From positions 1-64,000 of the forward strand of contig NZ_LMNL01000037.1 of assembly GCF_001422985.1 (NCBI RefSeq): a stretch of DNA of 64,000 bases, given 5' to 3'. Positions 52,210 to 61,863 of the stretch are shown in pieces. This DNA comes from Methylobacterium sp. Leaf117 (lineage in GTDB: Bacteria; Pseudomonadota; Alphaproteobacteria; Rhizobiales; Beijerinckiaceae). The notes beneath the pieces are model-generated. The model was given only the letters and a program-made list of their open reading frames with translations, did not search any database and was not told the origin of the DNA. The translations under genes were made by a program, and so were the position numbers. Positions within the stretch are counted from its first letter, which is position 1, and each line of letters starts with the position of its first letter.

Positions 52210-52316
52210 CACACCCACACCGCGCTCCCCGTGCCGTCGCCGGCACGCCGTGGCCAAGCACTTCGAAACGTCCGAGGCCCGGAATGGTGCCCACGCGACA
52301 GGTCTGGAGCCCCGCC

Positions 52317-53696
52317 ATGAACCCTGAGGCGGATCCGATCACCGCCGCGCAGGCTCGTGCCGACCGGGTCCTGGAACGCATCGCAGCTCTCGCCGGCACG
52401 GCCTTCGCGGCGGGCGACGACACCCGTGCCCTTGCGGGACTCCCCCTCGGACGCGAGGCGTTGGCAGCCCGTCTCGGTGTGGATACGGAACCGCCTGCCT
52501 GGTGGGACGCCAAGCAGGCCGGCTTGGCCCTGGCTGGAGCGGATCTCACCGACGCACACCTCGAGGACGTGGATCTCTCCGGAGCGAACCTCTCAGGTGC
52601 GACGCTGGCCGGCGTGCTCGGCCGGTCCGCCGATTTTACCGGTGCCACCGTGGAGGAGGCGAACTTCGCCAATGCCGACCTCAGCGGCGCGCGCTTCACT
52701 GGCATTGCCGGGGGCGAGGCGAACTTCGACGATGCGATGCTGGAGGATGCGCGTTTCGACGGTGCGGCGATGCGCTTCGCCAAGCTGCGTCGTGCGCTCC
52801 TCGATGGAGCCAACTTCGAGGGCGCCGACCTCTGGGGCGCCGATTTCACCGGGGCCGACGCCGACTACACCCATTTTCGCAGCGCTCGCCTGGACGAGGT
52901 CAAGCTCGTGGGCGTCAACCTGACCTACGCCGATTTCGAGGGCGCCAGCCTCAAGAAGACGCAGCTGACCGGCTCGCGCCTGCGGGGCGCCAACCTCACC
53001 GGCGTGAAGTTGGACGGGGCCAACCTGTCGGAGGCGGACCTCTCCGAGACCAGCCTCGTACGCCTCAACCTCTCCACCTGCGACCTGCGCCACGCGCGCT
53101 TCGCCGGCGCCTGGCTCAACGGCACCCGGATGCGGGTGGACCAGCTTGGCGGCGCGGTGGGCGAGGAGGTCGCTCGAGATTACCCCGCGGCTCAGGCGAG
53201 CTATCTGGCGCTCGAGCAGAATTTCAAGAGTATCGGCAGCCAGGACGCGGCAAGCTGGGCCTATAAGCGCGGTCGCCGGATGGGTCGTCTCCATGCGGGC
53301 GCTCAGGCGCGGGCAGCCTGGGACGCGCGTTCTGGCCCGGACCTGCTCCGCCATGGTTATCAATGGGTCGCGGATCGCTTCGTGGAGTGGCTTTGCGACT
53401 ATGGCGAAAGCCTGTCGCGGATTGCCCGTGCCTTCGTAATCCTCATCGGCGTCTTCGCAGCGCTCTACGGTCTGACCGGTGGATTGATTCCCGAGGGCAG
53501 CGACGGCCGGCCGACCTACAACCCTCTGGACCTGGTGAGCTATAGCGCTCTCAACATGATGACCGCCAATCCTCCCGAGATCGGCGTCAAACCCGTGGGA
53601 CGCGTCACCAATCTTCTCGTCGGCATCGAGGGCGCGGCTGGCATCATCCTGATGGGTCTGTTCGGCTTCGTGCTCGGCAATCGCCTGCGGCGCTGA
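52317..53696 (+). CDS. Pentapeptide-repeat protein with C-terminal pore-like membrane domain
   Basis: A 459-residue protein. Residues 10-65 are helical. From about 70 to 265 runs a pentapeptide repeat, A(D/N)LxxA, in at least 30 units (LAGADLTDAHLEDVDLSG, ANLSGATLAG, ANFEGADLWGADFTGAD), forming a right-handed quadrilateral beta helix. Then comes a helical linker and two membrane helices (IARAFVILIGVFAALYGLTGG and LLVGIEGAAGIILMGLFGFVLGNRLRR) flanking a reentrant-like segment (LDLVSYSALNMMTANPPEIG). The arrangement copies 2TM potassium channels, but the TxGYG filter is missing. It is 35 bp upstream of a true K+ channel gene. Confidence 0.85.
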   Translation: MNPEADPITAAQARADRVLERIAALAGTAFAAGDDTRALAGLPLGREALAARLGVDTEPPAWWDAKQAGLALAGADLTDAHLEDVDLSGANLSGATLAGVLGRSADFTGATVEEANFANADLSGARFTGIAGGEANFDDAMLEDARFDGAAMRFAKLRRALLDGANFEGADLWGADFTGADADYTHFRSARLDEVKLVGVNLTYADFEGASLKKTQLTGSRLRGANLTGVKLDGANLSEADLSETSLVRLNLSTCDLRHARFAGAWLNGTRMRVDQLGGAVGEEVARDYPAAQASYLALEQNFKSIGSQDAASWAYKRGRRMGRLHAGAQARAAWDARSGPDLLRHGYQWVADRFVEWLCDYGESLSRIARAFVILIGVFAALYGLTGGLIPEGSDGRPTYNPLDLVSYSALNMMTANPPEIGVKPVGRVTNLLVGIEGAAGIILMGLFGFVLGNRLRR

Positions 53697-53731
53697 GCGC
53701 ACTCCTTCCCCCGACAGGCAACTTCGCATTG

Positions 53732-54502
53732 ATGGCTCAGCAGAACGCGCTTCTCGCGGAACTCTACGAGGGCGATACGGGCCGCGCCCATCGCTTCCGC
53801 TATGGCCTCCTCCTCTTCGATGCGGCGACCGTGGTCTACGTCGTGGGGACCTCGTTCCTGCCGCGTCAGGCCTGGATCGAGCGGATCGATATCGCCTTCG
53901 GCCTCGTGGTCCTCCTGGACTTCCTGGCCCGGCTCGCCATCAGCCGGAATCGATCGCGGGAGTTCCTGCATCTCTCGACCTGGGCCGACATCGCCGCTTT
54001 GGTCTCGTTTCTGGCACCGGTGATTGGCGAGGGCGTGGGCTTCCTGCGCATCCTCCGCACCCTCCGCCTTCTGCGCACCTACCAGCTCCTCGACCGGTTG
54101 CGTGCCGACAGTGCGGTCTTCCGCGCCAACGAGGACGCGATCCTGGCGGCCACCAACCTCGCGGTGTTCGTGTTCGTGATGACCGGGATCGTCTACGCGA
54201 CCCAGCACGGCACCAATCCGGCGATCGGCAATGCCATCGACGCGCTCTATTTCACCGTGACCTCGCTGACGACTACCGGATACGGGGACATCACCCTGCC
54301 GGGCCCAACGGGGCGCCTGATCTCGGTCGCGGTCATAATCTTTGGTGTGACCCTGTTCCTGCGCCTTGCCCAGGTGCTGTTCCGGCCGCCCAAAATCCGA
54401 TTTCCTTGCCCGACCTGTGGTCTGCAGCGCCATGACACGGATGCCGTCCACTGCAAGGCCTGTGGCACCCGCCTCGCCATTCCCGACGAGGGCAGCGACT
54501 GA
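53732..54502 (+). CDS. Voltage-gated potassium channel with C-terminal zinc ribbon
   Basis: A 256-residue six-helix channel. S4 is visible as RILRTLRLLRTYQLLDRLR (regular Arg spacing), and the pore carries the filter TTTGYGD, with Y184. S5 and S6 are TNLAVFVFVMTGIVYATQ and LISVAVIIFGVTLFLRLAQVLF. A short C-terminal module has CPTCGLQ and CKACG, a four-Cys zinc ribbon absent from most KvAP-like channels and possibly a redox or metal sensor. A TTG precedes ATG 53732 directly. Probably co-transcribed with the pentapeptide-repeat gene. Confidence 0.9.
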   Translation: MAQQNALLAELYEGDTGRAHRFRYGLLLFDAATVVYVVGTSFLPRQAWIERIDIAFGLVVLLDFLARLAISRNRSREFLHLSTWADIAALVSFLAPVIGEGVGFLRILRTLRLLRTYQLLDRLRADSAVFRANEDAILAATNLAVFVFVMTGIVYATQHGTNPAIGNAIDALYFTVTSLTTTGYGDITLPGPTGRLISVAVIIFGVTLFLRLAQVLFRPPKIRFPCPTCGLQRHDTDAVHCKACGTRLAIPDEGSD

Positions 54503-54799
54503 CGATCCGGTGGGACACGCCGCCTGCGCAACCAGGCGCGTTGACCAAAGACAGGTTGGCGATGAACGGACGGACCGGCGGCGCGTTTGCGAGCGTCGAT
54601 GCAATCTCCTTGCTCATGTCCTCCCTGCTCGTGTCCCCCCTTGCTCATGTCCACGGCTCATTGACGTGAGTCCGCCTCCATCGCTTCCGGCCTCTGCGAG
54701 GGCACCCTGTCCGGGCACGCAGACCGGCAGCAAAGCGCCATCGCGATTGTCCGTTCGTTCCTTCGCCCACCGGGTCACCCGCCGCATGAAGTCCACCAC
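54503..54799. other. Gene-free stretch with short repeats
   Basis: About 300 bp. TTGCTCATGTCC at 54610-54621 and 54641-54652, with a variant at 54625-54636, forms a small tandem array. No coding frame is credible. It should hold the promoter of the hybrid kinase gene. Confidence 0.45.
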
Positions 54800-57784
54800 A
54801 TGAGCAATGCCTCGCCTCCGCGTCCCGATCGAGCCTGGCGCAAGCCCCGCCTTCTCGCGGGTCTACCCAGCTCGCCGCTCGCCCTGGTGCTGATCGGCCT
54901 GGCGGTCGCAGCTGGAATCGGGAACTACCTGGCCGGCGAGGCGAGCCGCGCACAGGGCGCTCGCCAGCATGCCATCCTCAGCCAGAGCGAGCGCCTGCTC
55001 TCGAACATGGTTGAGCTTGAGACCGGCATGCGGGGCTACGTGCTGTTCGGGGACGAGGCCTATCTCGAGCCTTATCAGGCGGCGCAGGACACCATCGACG
55101 GTCAGTTGAACGCCATCGAGACGCTGTCCACGCAAACGGATGATCAAGGGCCGCAGCACATCCGCGACCTGCGCCGCTTCGTCGAGACGAAGCGCGCCTA
55201 CGCAGCCCGGGTGATCGCGCTGCGTCGGGAGCAGGGCTACGACGCCGCCGTGGGGCTCGCCCGGATGGGCGAGGGCAAGCGCTCGATGGACGAAGTGCGG
55301 GCCGCGGTGAAGGCGGTTCAGAACCACGCCAATGCGGTCCTGGCGACGAGCGAGGCACGGGACCGGGTACTCTCCCTCGTCCTGTCCCTGGTTTCGATTG
55401 CGGCCGCCCTCGGTGCCGTCGCGTTGCTCGGACGACTCGCACTGGTGCGCCGGCGCGACGAGCAGCGCACGGCGGCTCTCCTCGACGGCGTATTTGCCAA
55501 CGCGCCCGTCGGGCTCGGCTTCCTCGATCGCGACCTGACGATCCAGCACATGAACCGGGCGCTCGCCACCATGAACGAGCGCGGCTTCGGGGCCGATCTC
55601 GGGGCGCCGATCTGGGCCCATGTGCCGACCCTGCAGGAGCAGCTGATTCCGAAGCTCAAGGCCGCCCGCGACGAGGGCCTCGTCACCACCAATGTCGACG
55701 TGGCGGTCTCGACGCCGAGCGCCCCCCGCGGGGTGCGCCATTTCCAGATGAGCTTCTATCCCCTGCGGGGGCGGGGCGGTTCGTCCGGCGCTGGCAAATC
55801 CCAGGCCGACGGCGTCGGATTGGTGGTTTCGGACGAGACCCTGCGCAAGCTCTCCGAGGAGCGCATGCGCCACAGCGAAGAGCGCTTCCGGTCTCTTACC
55901 GAGGCCACGAGCGCCATCGTCTGGACCACGACGCCCGAGGGCGGCTTCGAGGTGACGCCCTCCGAATGGACCCGCTTTACCGGTCAGACACCCCAGGAGG
56001 CCGCGGGAGCCGGATGGCTGAAGGCCATCCACCCGGATGATCAGAGCCGCACCAACGAGACCTGGGTGCAGGCCGTAGAGAGCCTTTCACCCTACGAGAT
56101 CGAACATCGGATCCGCCGTCACGACGGCGTCTGGCGGATCATGTCCGCCCGGGCGGTCCCCATCCTGGAGGAAAATGGCAGCATTCGCGAATGGGTCGGC
56201 ACCCATTCAGATGTGACGGCACGGAAAGAGGCCGAGCTGGCGCTGGAAGCCGCCAAGGAGGCGGCCGAGGAGGCCAATCGTGCCAAGAGCCAGTTCCTCG
56301 CCAACATGAGTCACGAACTGCGCACCCCGCTCTCCGCGGTAATCGGCTACTCGGAGATGCTGCAGGAGGAAATCGAGGATCTAGGCGAGGAAGGACTCCT
56401 CGCCGACATGCGCAAAATCGAGTCGAATGCCCGCCACCTTCTGGGCCTGATCAACGATGTGCTCGATCTGTCAAAAATCGAGGCCGAGCGCATGGAGGTC
56501 TACGCCGAAACCTTCTCCGTCTCGGAGACTGTGCGTGACGTCGCCTCCACGGTGGAATCGCTCATCGAGAAGAAGGGCAACACCCTCGCCCTCGAAATCG
56601 CGGACGACCTCGGCGAGGCGCAGACCGACCAGACCAAGCTGCGCCAATGCCTGATCAACCTCCTGAGCAACGCCGCAAAGTTCACCGAGGGGGGACGGAT
56701 CGTGCTGGCGGTTTCGCGCATGACGCGCGACGAGGCCGCTTGGCTCAACTTCCGCGTCACCGACACGGGCATTGGCATGAACGCCGAGCAGCAGGCCAAG
56801 CTGTTCCAGCGCTTCACCCAGGCTGACGCTTCGACCACCCGGCGTTTCGGCGGAACGGGCCTCGGCCTCGCCATCACCCGCGCCTTCGCAGAGATGCTGG
56901 GCGGCCGGATCGAGGTCGAGAGCGAGGAAGGGTCCGGCACCACCTTCACCCTGGTGGTGCCCGCAGTCTATGTCCCCGCAAGCCCCCAGGCAGCCGTCGC
57001 GCACGACCATGGCGCCCTGCACCTGACGCACGAGGCACGGCCGATCCCCGGCGGACACGTCCTCATCATCGATGACGACGCCTCGACCCGCGACCTTCTC
57101 GCGCGTTTCTTGCAGAAAGACGGCTTCACCGTTGCCACAGCCCGCGACGGGCGCGAAGGCATCGAGCGGGCCCGCGAACTGAAGCCTCGCGTCATCCTCC
57201 TCGACGTGACGATGCCGCGCATGGATGGCTGGTCGGTGCTGCGCACCCTGAGAGCGGATCCAGAACTCGGCACGACACCGATCATCATGGTGACGGTGCT
57301 CGACGAGCAGAACCTCGCCTTCTCCCTCGGGGCCACTGACTATCTGCAGAAACCGATCGAGTGGACGCAGCTCAAATCCGCGATGGATCGGTTCAAACCC
57401 TCCGAGCACAAGGGACCGGTCCTCATCATCGACGACGATCCCGATGCCCGGGAACGGCTGTCGGCGATGCTGACGCGCGAAGGCTGGCGGGTCGCCTCGG
57501 CGGAGAACGGCGTCGCGGGACTCGAGGCAACGGCGGCCAAGAAGCCCTGCCTCATCCTCCTCGACCTGATGATGCCGGAGATGGACGGCTTCGGATTCCT
57601 GCGGGCACTGCGCGAACGCGCGGAGTGGCGCGACATTCCGGTGGTGGTGCTGACCGCCAAGGACATCACCGCGGAAGATCGGCGCCGCCTCGCAGGACGC
57701 GCCGACCGCGTCTTGCAGAAGGGTGGTCTGAGCCTCACCGACCTCGCAGCATCCCTCCGCCCGCTGGTGGCTCCGGGGGTGTAG
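54800..57784 (+). CDS. Hybrid sensor histidine kinase (CHASE3-PAS-HisKA-HATPase-REC-REC)
   Basis: A 994-residue inner-membrane sensor. TM1 (about 24-46) and TM2 (about 191-217) enclose a CHASE3 sensing domain (LVELETGMRGYVLFGDEAYLEPYQ). Two PAS regions follow (about 225-345 and 365-475). HisKA has the phospho-acceptor H505 in NMSHELRTPLS; HATPase has N-box LSNAAKF, DTGIGM and GGTGLGLAI. Two receiver domains end the protein, with D802 (LLDVTMPRMDG) and D922 (LLDLMMPEMDG). It has no HPt domain, so phosphate must pass to a separate protein. It is not next to a response regulator gene. pyrB follows 71 bp later. Confidence 0.93.
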   Translation: MSNASPPRPDRAWRKPRLLAGLPSSPLALVLIGLAVAAGIGNYLAGEASRAQGARQHAILSQSERLLSNMVELETGMRGYVLFGDEAYLEPYQAAQDTIDGQLNAIETLSTQTDDQGPQHIRDLRRFVETKRAYAARVIALRREQGYDAAVGLARMGEGKRSMDEVRAAVKAVQNHANAVLATSEARDRVLSLVLSLVSIAAALGAVALLGRLALVRRRDEQRTAALLDGVFANAPVGLGFLDRDLTIQHMNRALATMNERGFGADLGAPIWAHVPTLQEQLIPKLKAARDEGLVTTNVDVAVSTPSAPRGVRHFQMSFYPLRGRGGSSGAGKSQADGVGLVVSDETLRKLSEERMRHSEERFRSLTEATSAIVWTTTPEGGFEVTPSEWTRFTGQTPQEAAGAGWLKAIHPDDQSRTNETWVQAVESLSPYEIEHRIRRHDGVWRIMSARAVPILEENGSIREWVGTHSDVTARKEAELALEAAKEAAEEANRAKSQFLANMSHELRTPLSAVIGYSEMLQEEIEDLGEEGLLADMRKIESNARHLLGLINDVLDLSKIEAERMEVYAETFSVSETVRDVASTVESLIEKKGNTLALEIADDLGEAQTDQTKLRQCLINLLSNAAKFTEGGRIVLAVSRMTRDEAAWLNFRVTDTGIGMNAEQQAKLFQRFTQADASTTRRFGGTGLGLAITRAFAEMLGGRIEVESEEGSGTTFTLVVPAVYVPASPQAAVAHDHGALHLTHEARPIPGGHVLIIDDDASTRDLLARFLQKDGFTVATARDGREGIERARELKPRVILLDVTMPRMDGWSVLRTLRADPELGTTPIIMVTVLDEQNLAFSLGATDYLQKPIEWTQLKSAMDRFKPSEHKGPVLIIDDDPDARERLSAMLTREGWRVASAENGVAGLEATAAKKPCLILLDLMMPEMDGFGFLRALRERAEWRDIPVVVLTAKDITAEDRRRLAGRADRVLQKGGLSLTDLAASLRPLVAPGV

Positions 57785-57855
57785 GCGCGGGGGCGGCCGG
57801 GCGCCTCACGTGCCTTGCCGCCCTTGCCGGCCCGGCCTATAGCCCTGGACCCAGC

Positions 57856-58800
57856 ATGACAGCCGCGCCTCAAAGTTTCCCCCACCGGCACCTGCTCGGT
57901 ATCGAAGGGCTCTCGCGGCCCGATATCGAGATCCTCCTCGATCGGGCGGAGGAGGCGGTGGCACTCTCCCGCCAAGTCGAGAAGAAGCGCGCCACATTGC
58001 GGGGCCGCACCCAAATCAACCTGTTCTTCGAGCCCTCGACGCGGACGCAGAGTTCGTTCGAGCTGGCCGGCAAGCGCCTCGGCGCGGACGTCATGAACAT
58101 GTCCGTGGCCTCGTCCTCGGTGAAGAAGGGCGAGACCCTCATCGACACCGCCGCTACCCTGAATGCCATGCGGCCCGACATCATCGTGGTGCGCCACCAT
58201 GCGGCGGGCGCCGTCCATCTCCTCGCCCGCAAGGTCGATTGTGCCGTGGTCAATGCCGGGGATGGCGCGCACGAGCATCCGACCCAGGCCCTTCTCGATG
58301 CCCTGACCATTCGGCGCAACAAGGGTCGGATCGAGGGCCTTCGGGTCGCCATCTGCGGCGACGTCCTGCACAGCCGCGTCGCGCGATCCAACCTGATCCT
58401 GCTCCAGGCGATGGGTGCCCGGGTGCGCATCATCGGGCCCTCGACCCTGCTACCCGCCGGCATCGAGCGCTTCGGCGTCGAGGTCTTCACGGACATGCGC
58501 AGGGGCCTGGAGGGCTGTGACATCGTCATGATGCTGCGCCTGCAGCGCGAGCGCATGAACGGCTCGTTCGTACCCTCCGTGAAGGAGTATTTCCGCTATT
58601 TCGGGCTCGATGCCGACAAGCTGCGGCTGGCCGCCCCCGACGCCCTGGTGATGCATCCGGGTCCGATGAACCGGGGCGTCGAAATCTCGTCTGAGATCGC
58701 CGATGGGGCGCAGTCGCTGATCCGAGAGCAGGTCGAGATGGGCGTCGCCGTCCGCATGGCGGTTCTGGAAGCCCTGGCGACGCACCTCCCGAACGCATAA
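57856..58800 (+). CDS. pyrB: Aspartate carbamoyltransferase catalytic subunit (PyrB)
   Basis: Makes N-carbamoyl-aspartate from carbamoyl phosphate and aspartate in pyrimidine synthesis. The 314-residue protein has the carbamoyl-phosphate site FEPSTRTQSSFE, KGETLIDTAATLNAM, the HPTQALLDALTI motif, GDVLHSRVARSN, and the aspartate-binding HPGPMNRGVEI. ATG 57856 gives MTAAPQSFPHRHLLGIEGLSR. No pyrI gene is present, as is normal in this class; a pyrC-like partner is not in the window. Convergent with purN, 18 bp apart. Confidence 0.95.
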   Translation: MTAAPQSFPHRHLLGIEGLSRPDIEILLDRAEEAVALSRQVEKKRATLRGRTQINLFFEPSTRTQSSFELAGKRLGADVMNMSVASSSVKKGETLIDTAATLNAMRPDIIVVRHHAAGAVHLLARKVDCAVVNAGDGAHEHPTQALLDALTIRRNKGRIEGLRVAICGDVLHSRVARSNLILLQAMGARVRIIGPSTLLPAGIERFGVEVFTDMRRGLEGCDIVMMLRLQRERMNGSFVPSVKEYFRYFGLDADKLRLAAPDALVMHPGPMNRGVEISSEIADGAQSLIREQVEMGVAVRMAVLEALATHLPNA

Positions 58801-58818
58801 GCGGCCCACGGCTCTGTG

Positions 58819-59475
58819 CTACAGGCTGAGTAGCGCCCCGTCCGTCCCCGGCACGCCTCCCGAAAACGTCACCCGGTCACCGTCCAGGCTCACTTGGCCG
58901 GCCGCGACCAGCGCCAGGGCCTGCGGGTAGAGCCGATGCTCCTGTACCAGAATGCGTGCCGCGAGGGTCTCGGCATCGTCTCCGGGCCGGACCGGCACGG
59001 CGGCCTGGGCGATGATCGGACCGGCATCGAGTTCGGGCACGACGTAATGCACGGTGCAGCCGTGAAGGCGGACACCGGCGACCAGCGCCTGATCGTGGGT
59101 GTGCACGCCCTTGAACAGCGGCAGCAGGGAGGGGTGGATGTTGATCATCCGACCCGCCCAGGACTCGACGAAGCCGGCGGAGAAGATCCGCATGAAGCCA
59201 GCGAGGCAGACGAGATCGATGCCGGCGTCCTTCAATTCGGTATGGAGCGCGGCGTCGAAGGCCTCCCGGCTCAGGTAGGCCCGGTGATCGAGGGCACGGG
59301 TCGGGATGCCGCGCTCTGCCGCGAAGGCAAGGCCCGGTGCCTCGGGGCGGTTGGCCGCCACCAGCACGATCTCGGCGGGATAATCCGACGCCTCGGCCGC
59401 TGCGATCAGCGAGGCCATGTTCGAGCCGCGCCCTGAGATCAGGATCGCGACGCGGGTTTTCGCAAGGGCCACCAT
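58819..59475 (-). CDS. purN: Phosphoribosylglycinamide formyltransferase (PurN)
   Basis: Third step of purine synthesis, formyl transfer from 10-formyl-THF to GAR. The 218-residue protein has VAILISGRGSNMASLIAA at the start, VCLAGFMRIF, the catalytic Asn/His in MINIHPSLLPLFKGVHTH and ELDAGPIIAQAAV. Translation starts at ATG 59475, overlapping the purM stop (TGATG), so the pair is translationally coupled. Confidence 0.95.
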   Translation of the reverse strand: MVALAKTRVAILISGRGSNMASLIAAAEASDYPAEIVLVAANRPEAPGLAFAAERGIPTRALDHRAYLSREAFDAALHTELKDAGIDLVCLAGFMRIFSAGFVESWAGRMINIHPSLLPLFKGVHTHDQALVAGVRLHGCTVHYVVPELDAGPIIAQAAVPVRPGDDAETLAARILVQEHRLYPQALALVAAGQVSLDGDRVTFSGGVPGTDGALLSL

Positions 59476-60542
59476 CAGAAGGCGAGCCGGCCTTCGAAGG
59501 TCACGGGCTCGGGGCCGCGCGGGGTGATCCGGCCAAGGCGGACCGGGGAGGCGCCGCCGAGGTCGAGGGCTTTCGACACGCTGCTGACGCTCTCGGGCGC
59601 CACCACCACAACCATGCCGATGCCGCAGTTGAAGGTGCGCAGCATCTCGGATTCGGCGACTCCGCCAACCTCCGAAAGCCACCCGAAGACCGGCGGCGGG
59701 ATGATCGCGTCGAGGTCGATGCTGATGCCGACGCCGTCGGGCAGCACGCGAGGCAGGTTGTCGGGGAAGCCGCCACCCGTGATGTGGGCCAGCGCCTTGA
59801 TGCCATCCGTGGTCCGCAGGGCCGCCAGCAGCGGCTTCACGTAGATCTGGGTCGGCTCCAGCAGCGCCTCGCCCAGCGTCCGGGTGGGCTCGAAGGGGGC
59901 GGGATCGTCGTAGGACAGGCCGCTCTTCTCGACGATGCGGCGCACCAGCGAGAAACCGTTGGAATGCACGCCCGAGGAGGGCAGGCCCAGTACCACGTCG
60001 CCCGGAACGATGTTGCCGCGCGGCAGCAGGGTTCCGCGTTCGGCCGCGCCTACGCTGAAGCCTGCGAGATCGTAGTCGGCGCCGTCGTAGAGACCCGGCA
60101 TTTCCGCGGTCTCGCCGCCGATCAGGGCGCAGCCGGCAATCCGGCAGCCGGCCGCGATGCCACGCACGATGTCGGCGCCCACTCCCGGTACCAGCTTGGC
60201 GGTTGCGAAATAGTCGAGGAAGAACAGCGGTTCGGCACCCTGCACGATGATGTCGTTGACGCACATCGCCACAAGGTCGATGCCGATGGTGTCGTGCCGA
60301 TTGGTCTCGATGGCAATCTTCACCTTGGTGCCGACGCCGTCATTGGCCGCCACAAGAATCGGGTCCTTGAAGCCGGCGGCCTTGAGGTCGAACAGGCCAC
60401 CGAAGCCGCCGATCTCGGCATCCGCCCCCGGCCGGCGGGTAGCACGTACCAGCGGCTTGATCGTCTCGACCATGGCGTTGCCGGCGTCGATATCGACGCC
60501 GGCTGCCGCGTAGGTCATTCCGTTACTGGGCTCGCCGGTCAT
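59475..60542 (-). CDS. purM: Phosphoribosylformylglycinamidine cyclo-ligase (PurM)
   Basis: AIR synthetase, fifth step of purine synthesis. The 355-residue protein has AAGVDIDAGNAMVETIK, GGFGGLFDLK, DGVGTKVKIA, GIDLVAMCVNDIIVQGAEPLFFLDYFA, IGGETAEMPG and HITGGGFPDNLPRVL, all normal. ATG 60542 (MTGEPSNGM) is preferred over an upstream TTG at 60560, and an ATG at 60518 (MTYAAAG) is also possible. purM-purN lies divergent from the AI-2E permease-hdaA-ppk unit, an arrangement conserved in alphaproteobacteria. Confidence 0.95.
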   Translation of the reverse strand: MTGEPSNGMTYAAAGVDIDAGNAMVETIKPLVRATRRPGADAEIGGFGGLFDLKAAGFKDPILVAANDGVGTKVKIAIETNRHDTIGIDLVAMCVNDIIVQGAEPLFFLDYFATAKLVPGVGADIVRGIAAGCRIAGCALIGGETAEMPGLYDGADYDLAGFSVGAAERGTLLPRGNIVPGDVVLGLPSSGVHSNGFSLVRRIVEKSGLSYDDPAPFEPTRTLGEALLEPTQIYVKPLLAALRTTDGIKALAHITGGGFPDNLPRVLPDGVGISIDLDAIIPPPVFGWLSEVGGVAESEMLRTFNCGIGMVVVVAPESVSSVSKALDLGGASPVRLGRITPRGPEPVTFEGRLAF

Positions 60543-60771
60543 CCGCACCGCTCTCTGCAAATCCGTGTTGGGCGACCTCTAACCGCTCGCGCGCGGGTTC
60601 GCGAGTCCATCGTATCCCAGGACAGCCGTGCCGCTGGTATACCAATCTTGTGTTCTGTCTTGCGTCGCTCAGGGGCGTACAAGGTTTCCATCCCTTTCGC
60701 ACCACAGCCTTGACCGTGTTGCCCCGGGTTCCCACTGTTGGGCATGGAACGACGTGAACGGGGAACGGCCG

Positions 60772-61863
60772 ATGCGCGGCAGGGCGATGATCGGGCTGAC
60801 GGCCCTCGTGGGCCTCGCCCTGCTGCTGTACCTGCTGGCCGACGTGATGCTGCCGTTCGTGGCCGGTCTGGCGCTGGCCTATCTTCTCGATCCGATCGCT
60901 GATCGACTGGAGCGCCTGGGACTTGGGCGGCTCTCCGCCTCCCTCCTCATCCTGGCGATGTTCGTGGTCGGCCTCGTCGTCGTACTGCTCCTCGTCGTGC
61001 CGCTTGCCGCCAACCAGGTCTCCGCCCTCGTAGCGACCCTGCCCGGCATGGTCTCGCGCCTTCAGGGCATTCTGGCCGAGCGGGCCGGCCCACTCCTGCA
61101 GCGGGTCGGTGGCGCCGACGTGCTGAGCGACCTACAATCGCAGGTCGGCACCCTGGTGGGGCAGGGGGGGACTTGGTTCCTGACCTTCCTGAAATCGTTG
61201 TGGTCGGGCAGCCAGGCGCTGATTTCAATCGCGTCGCTCCTGGTGGTGACCCCGGTGGTGGCCTTCTACCTTCTCGTTGACTGGGACCGCATGGTCGCGT
61301 CCGTCGACGGCTGGGTACCCCCGCGCCACCGTCCAGTCGTGCGACGCCTCGGACGCGAGATCGACGGGGCGGTGACGGGCTTCGTGCGCGGCCAGACCCT
61401 GGTCTGTCTCATCCTCGGCACTTTCTACGCCGTCGGCCTGTTCGCCGTTGGATTGAATTTCGGTGTCCTGATCGGGCTGATCGCGGGCTTCCTGACCTTC
61501 ATCCCGTATGTGGGGACGCTGACCGGCTTCCTTCTCTCCGTCGGCGTCGCCCTGGCTCAGTTCTGGCCGGGTTCCGACTGGCTTCATATCGGCCTCACCA
61601 TCGGGGTGTTCGTGGTGGGTCAGTTCCTCGAGGGCAACATCATCTCGCCGAAGCTGGTGGGGGAATCGGTTGGCCTGCATCCGGTCTGGCTGATGTTCGC
61701 GCTGCTTGCCTTCGGCTCGCTGTTCGGCTTCCTCGGACTCCTGCTGGCGGTCCCTGTCGCGGCTTCCATCGGAGTTCTGGTCCGGTTCGTCCTGGAGCGT
61801 TACCTCCAGAGCCCGCTCTACTATGCCGACGCTCCTGCGCTCCTGTCCAAACCCGATCACTAG
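60772..61863 (+). CDS. AI-2E family transporter (PerM-like)
   Basis: A 363-residue inner-membrane permease of normal family length, with about eight helices: MIGLTALVGLALLLYLLADVMLPFV, LSASLLILAMFVVGLVVVLLLVVPL, SIASLLVVTPVVAFYLLVDWDRMV and the GLIAGFLTFIPYVGTLTGF to LEGNIISPKLVGESVGLHPVW block typical of the family. Substrate unknown. ATG 60772 is chosen (GGGGAACG upstream); GTG 60754 is an in-frame alternative. Its stop codon directly abuts the hdaA start, so the two are one transcription unit, as in many Rhizobiales. Confidence 0.9.
   Translation: MRGRAMIGLTALVGLALLLYLLADVMLPFVAGLALAYLLDPIADRLERLGLGRLSASLLILAMFVVGLVVVLLLVVPLAANQVSALVATLPGMVSRLQGILAERAGPLLQRVGGADVLSDLQSQVGTLVGQGGTWFLTFLKSLWSGSQALISIASLLVVTPVVAFYLLVDWDRMVASVDGWVPPRHRPVVRRLGREIDGAVTGFVRGQTLVCLILGTFYAVGLFAVGLNFGVLIGLIAGFLTFIPYVGTLTGFLLSVGVALAQFWPGSDWLHIGLTIGVFVVGQFLEGNIISPKLVGESVGLHPVWLMFALLAFGSLFGFLGLLLAVPVAASIGVLVRFVLERYLQSPLYYADAPALLSKPDH

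Noticed and set aside
54610..54652. TTGCTCATGTCC repeats considered as regulator sites
   Set aside because: Short, unevenly spaced and unlike any known operator; noted only as a small repeat.
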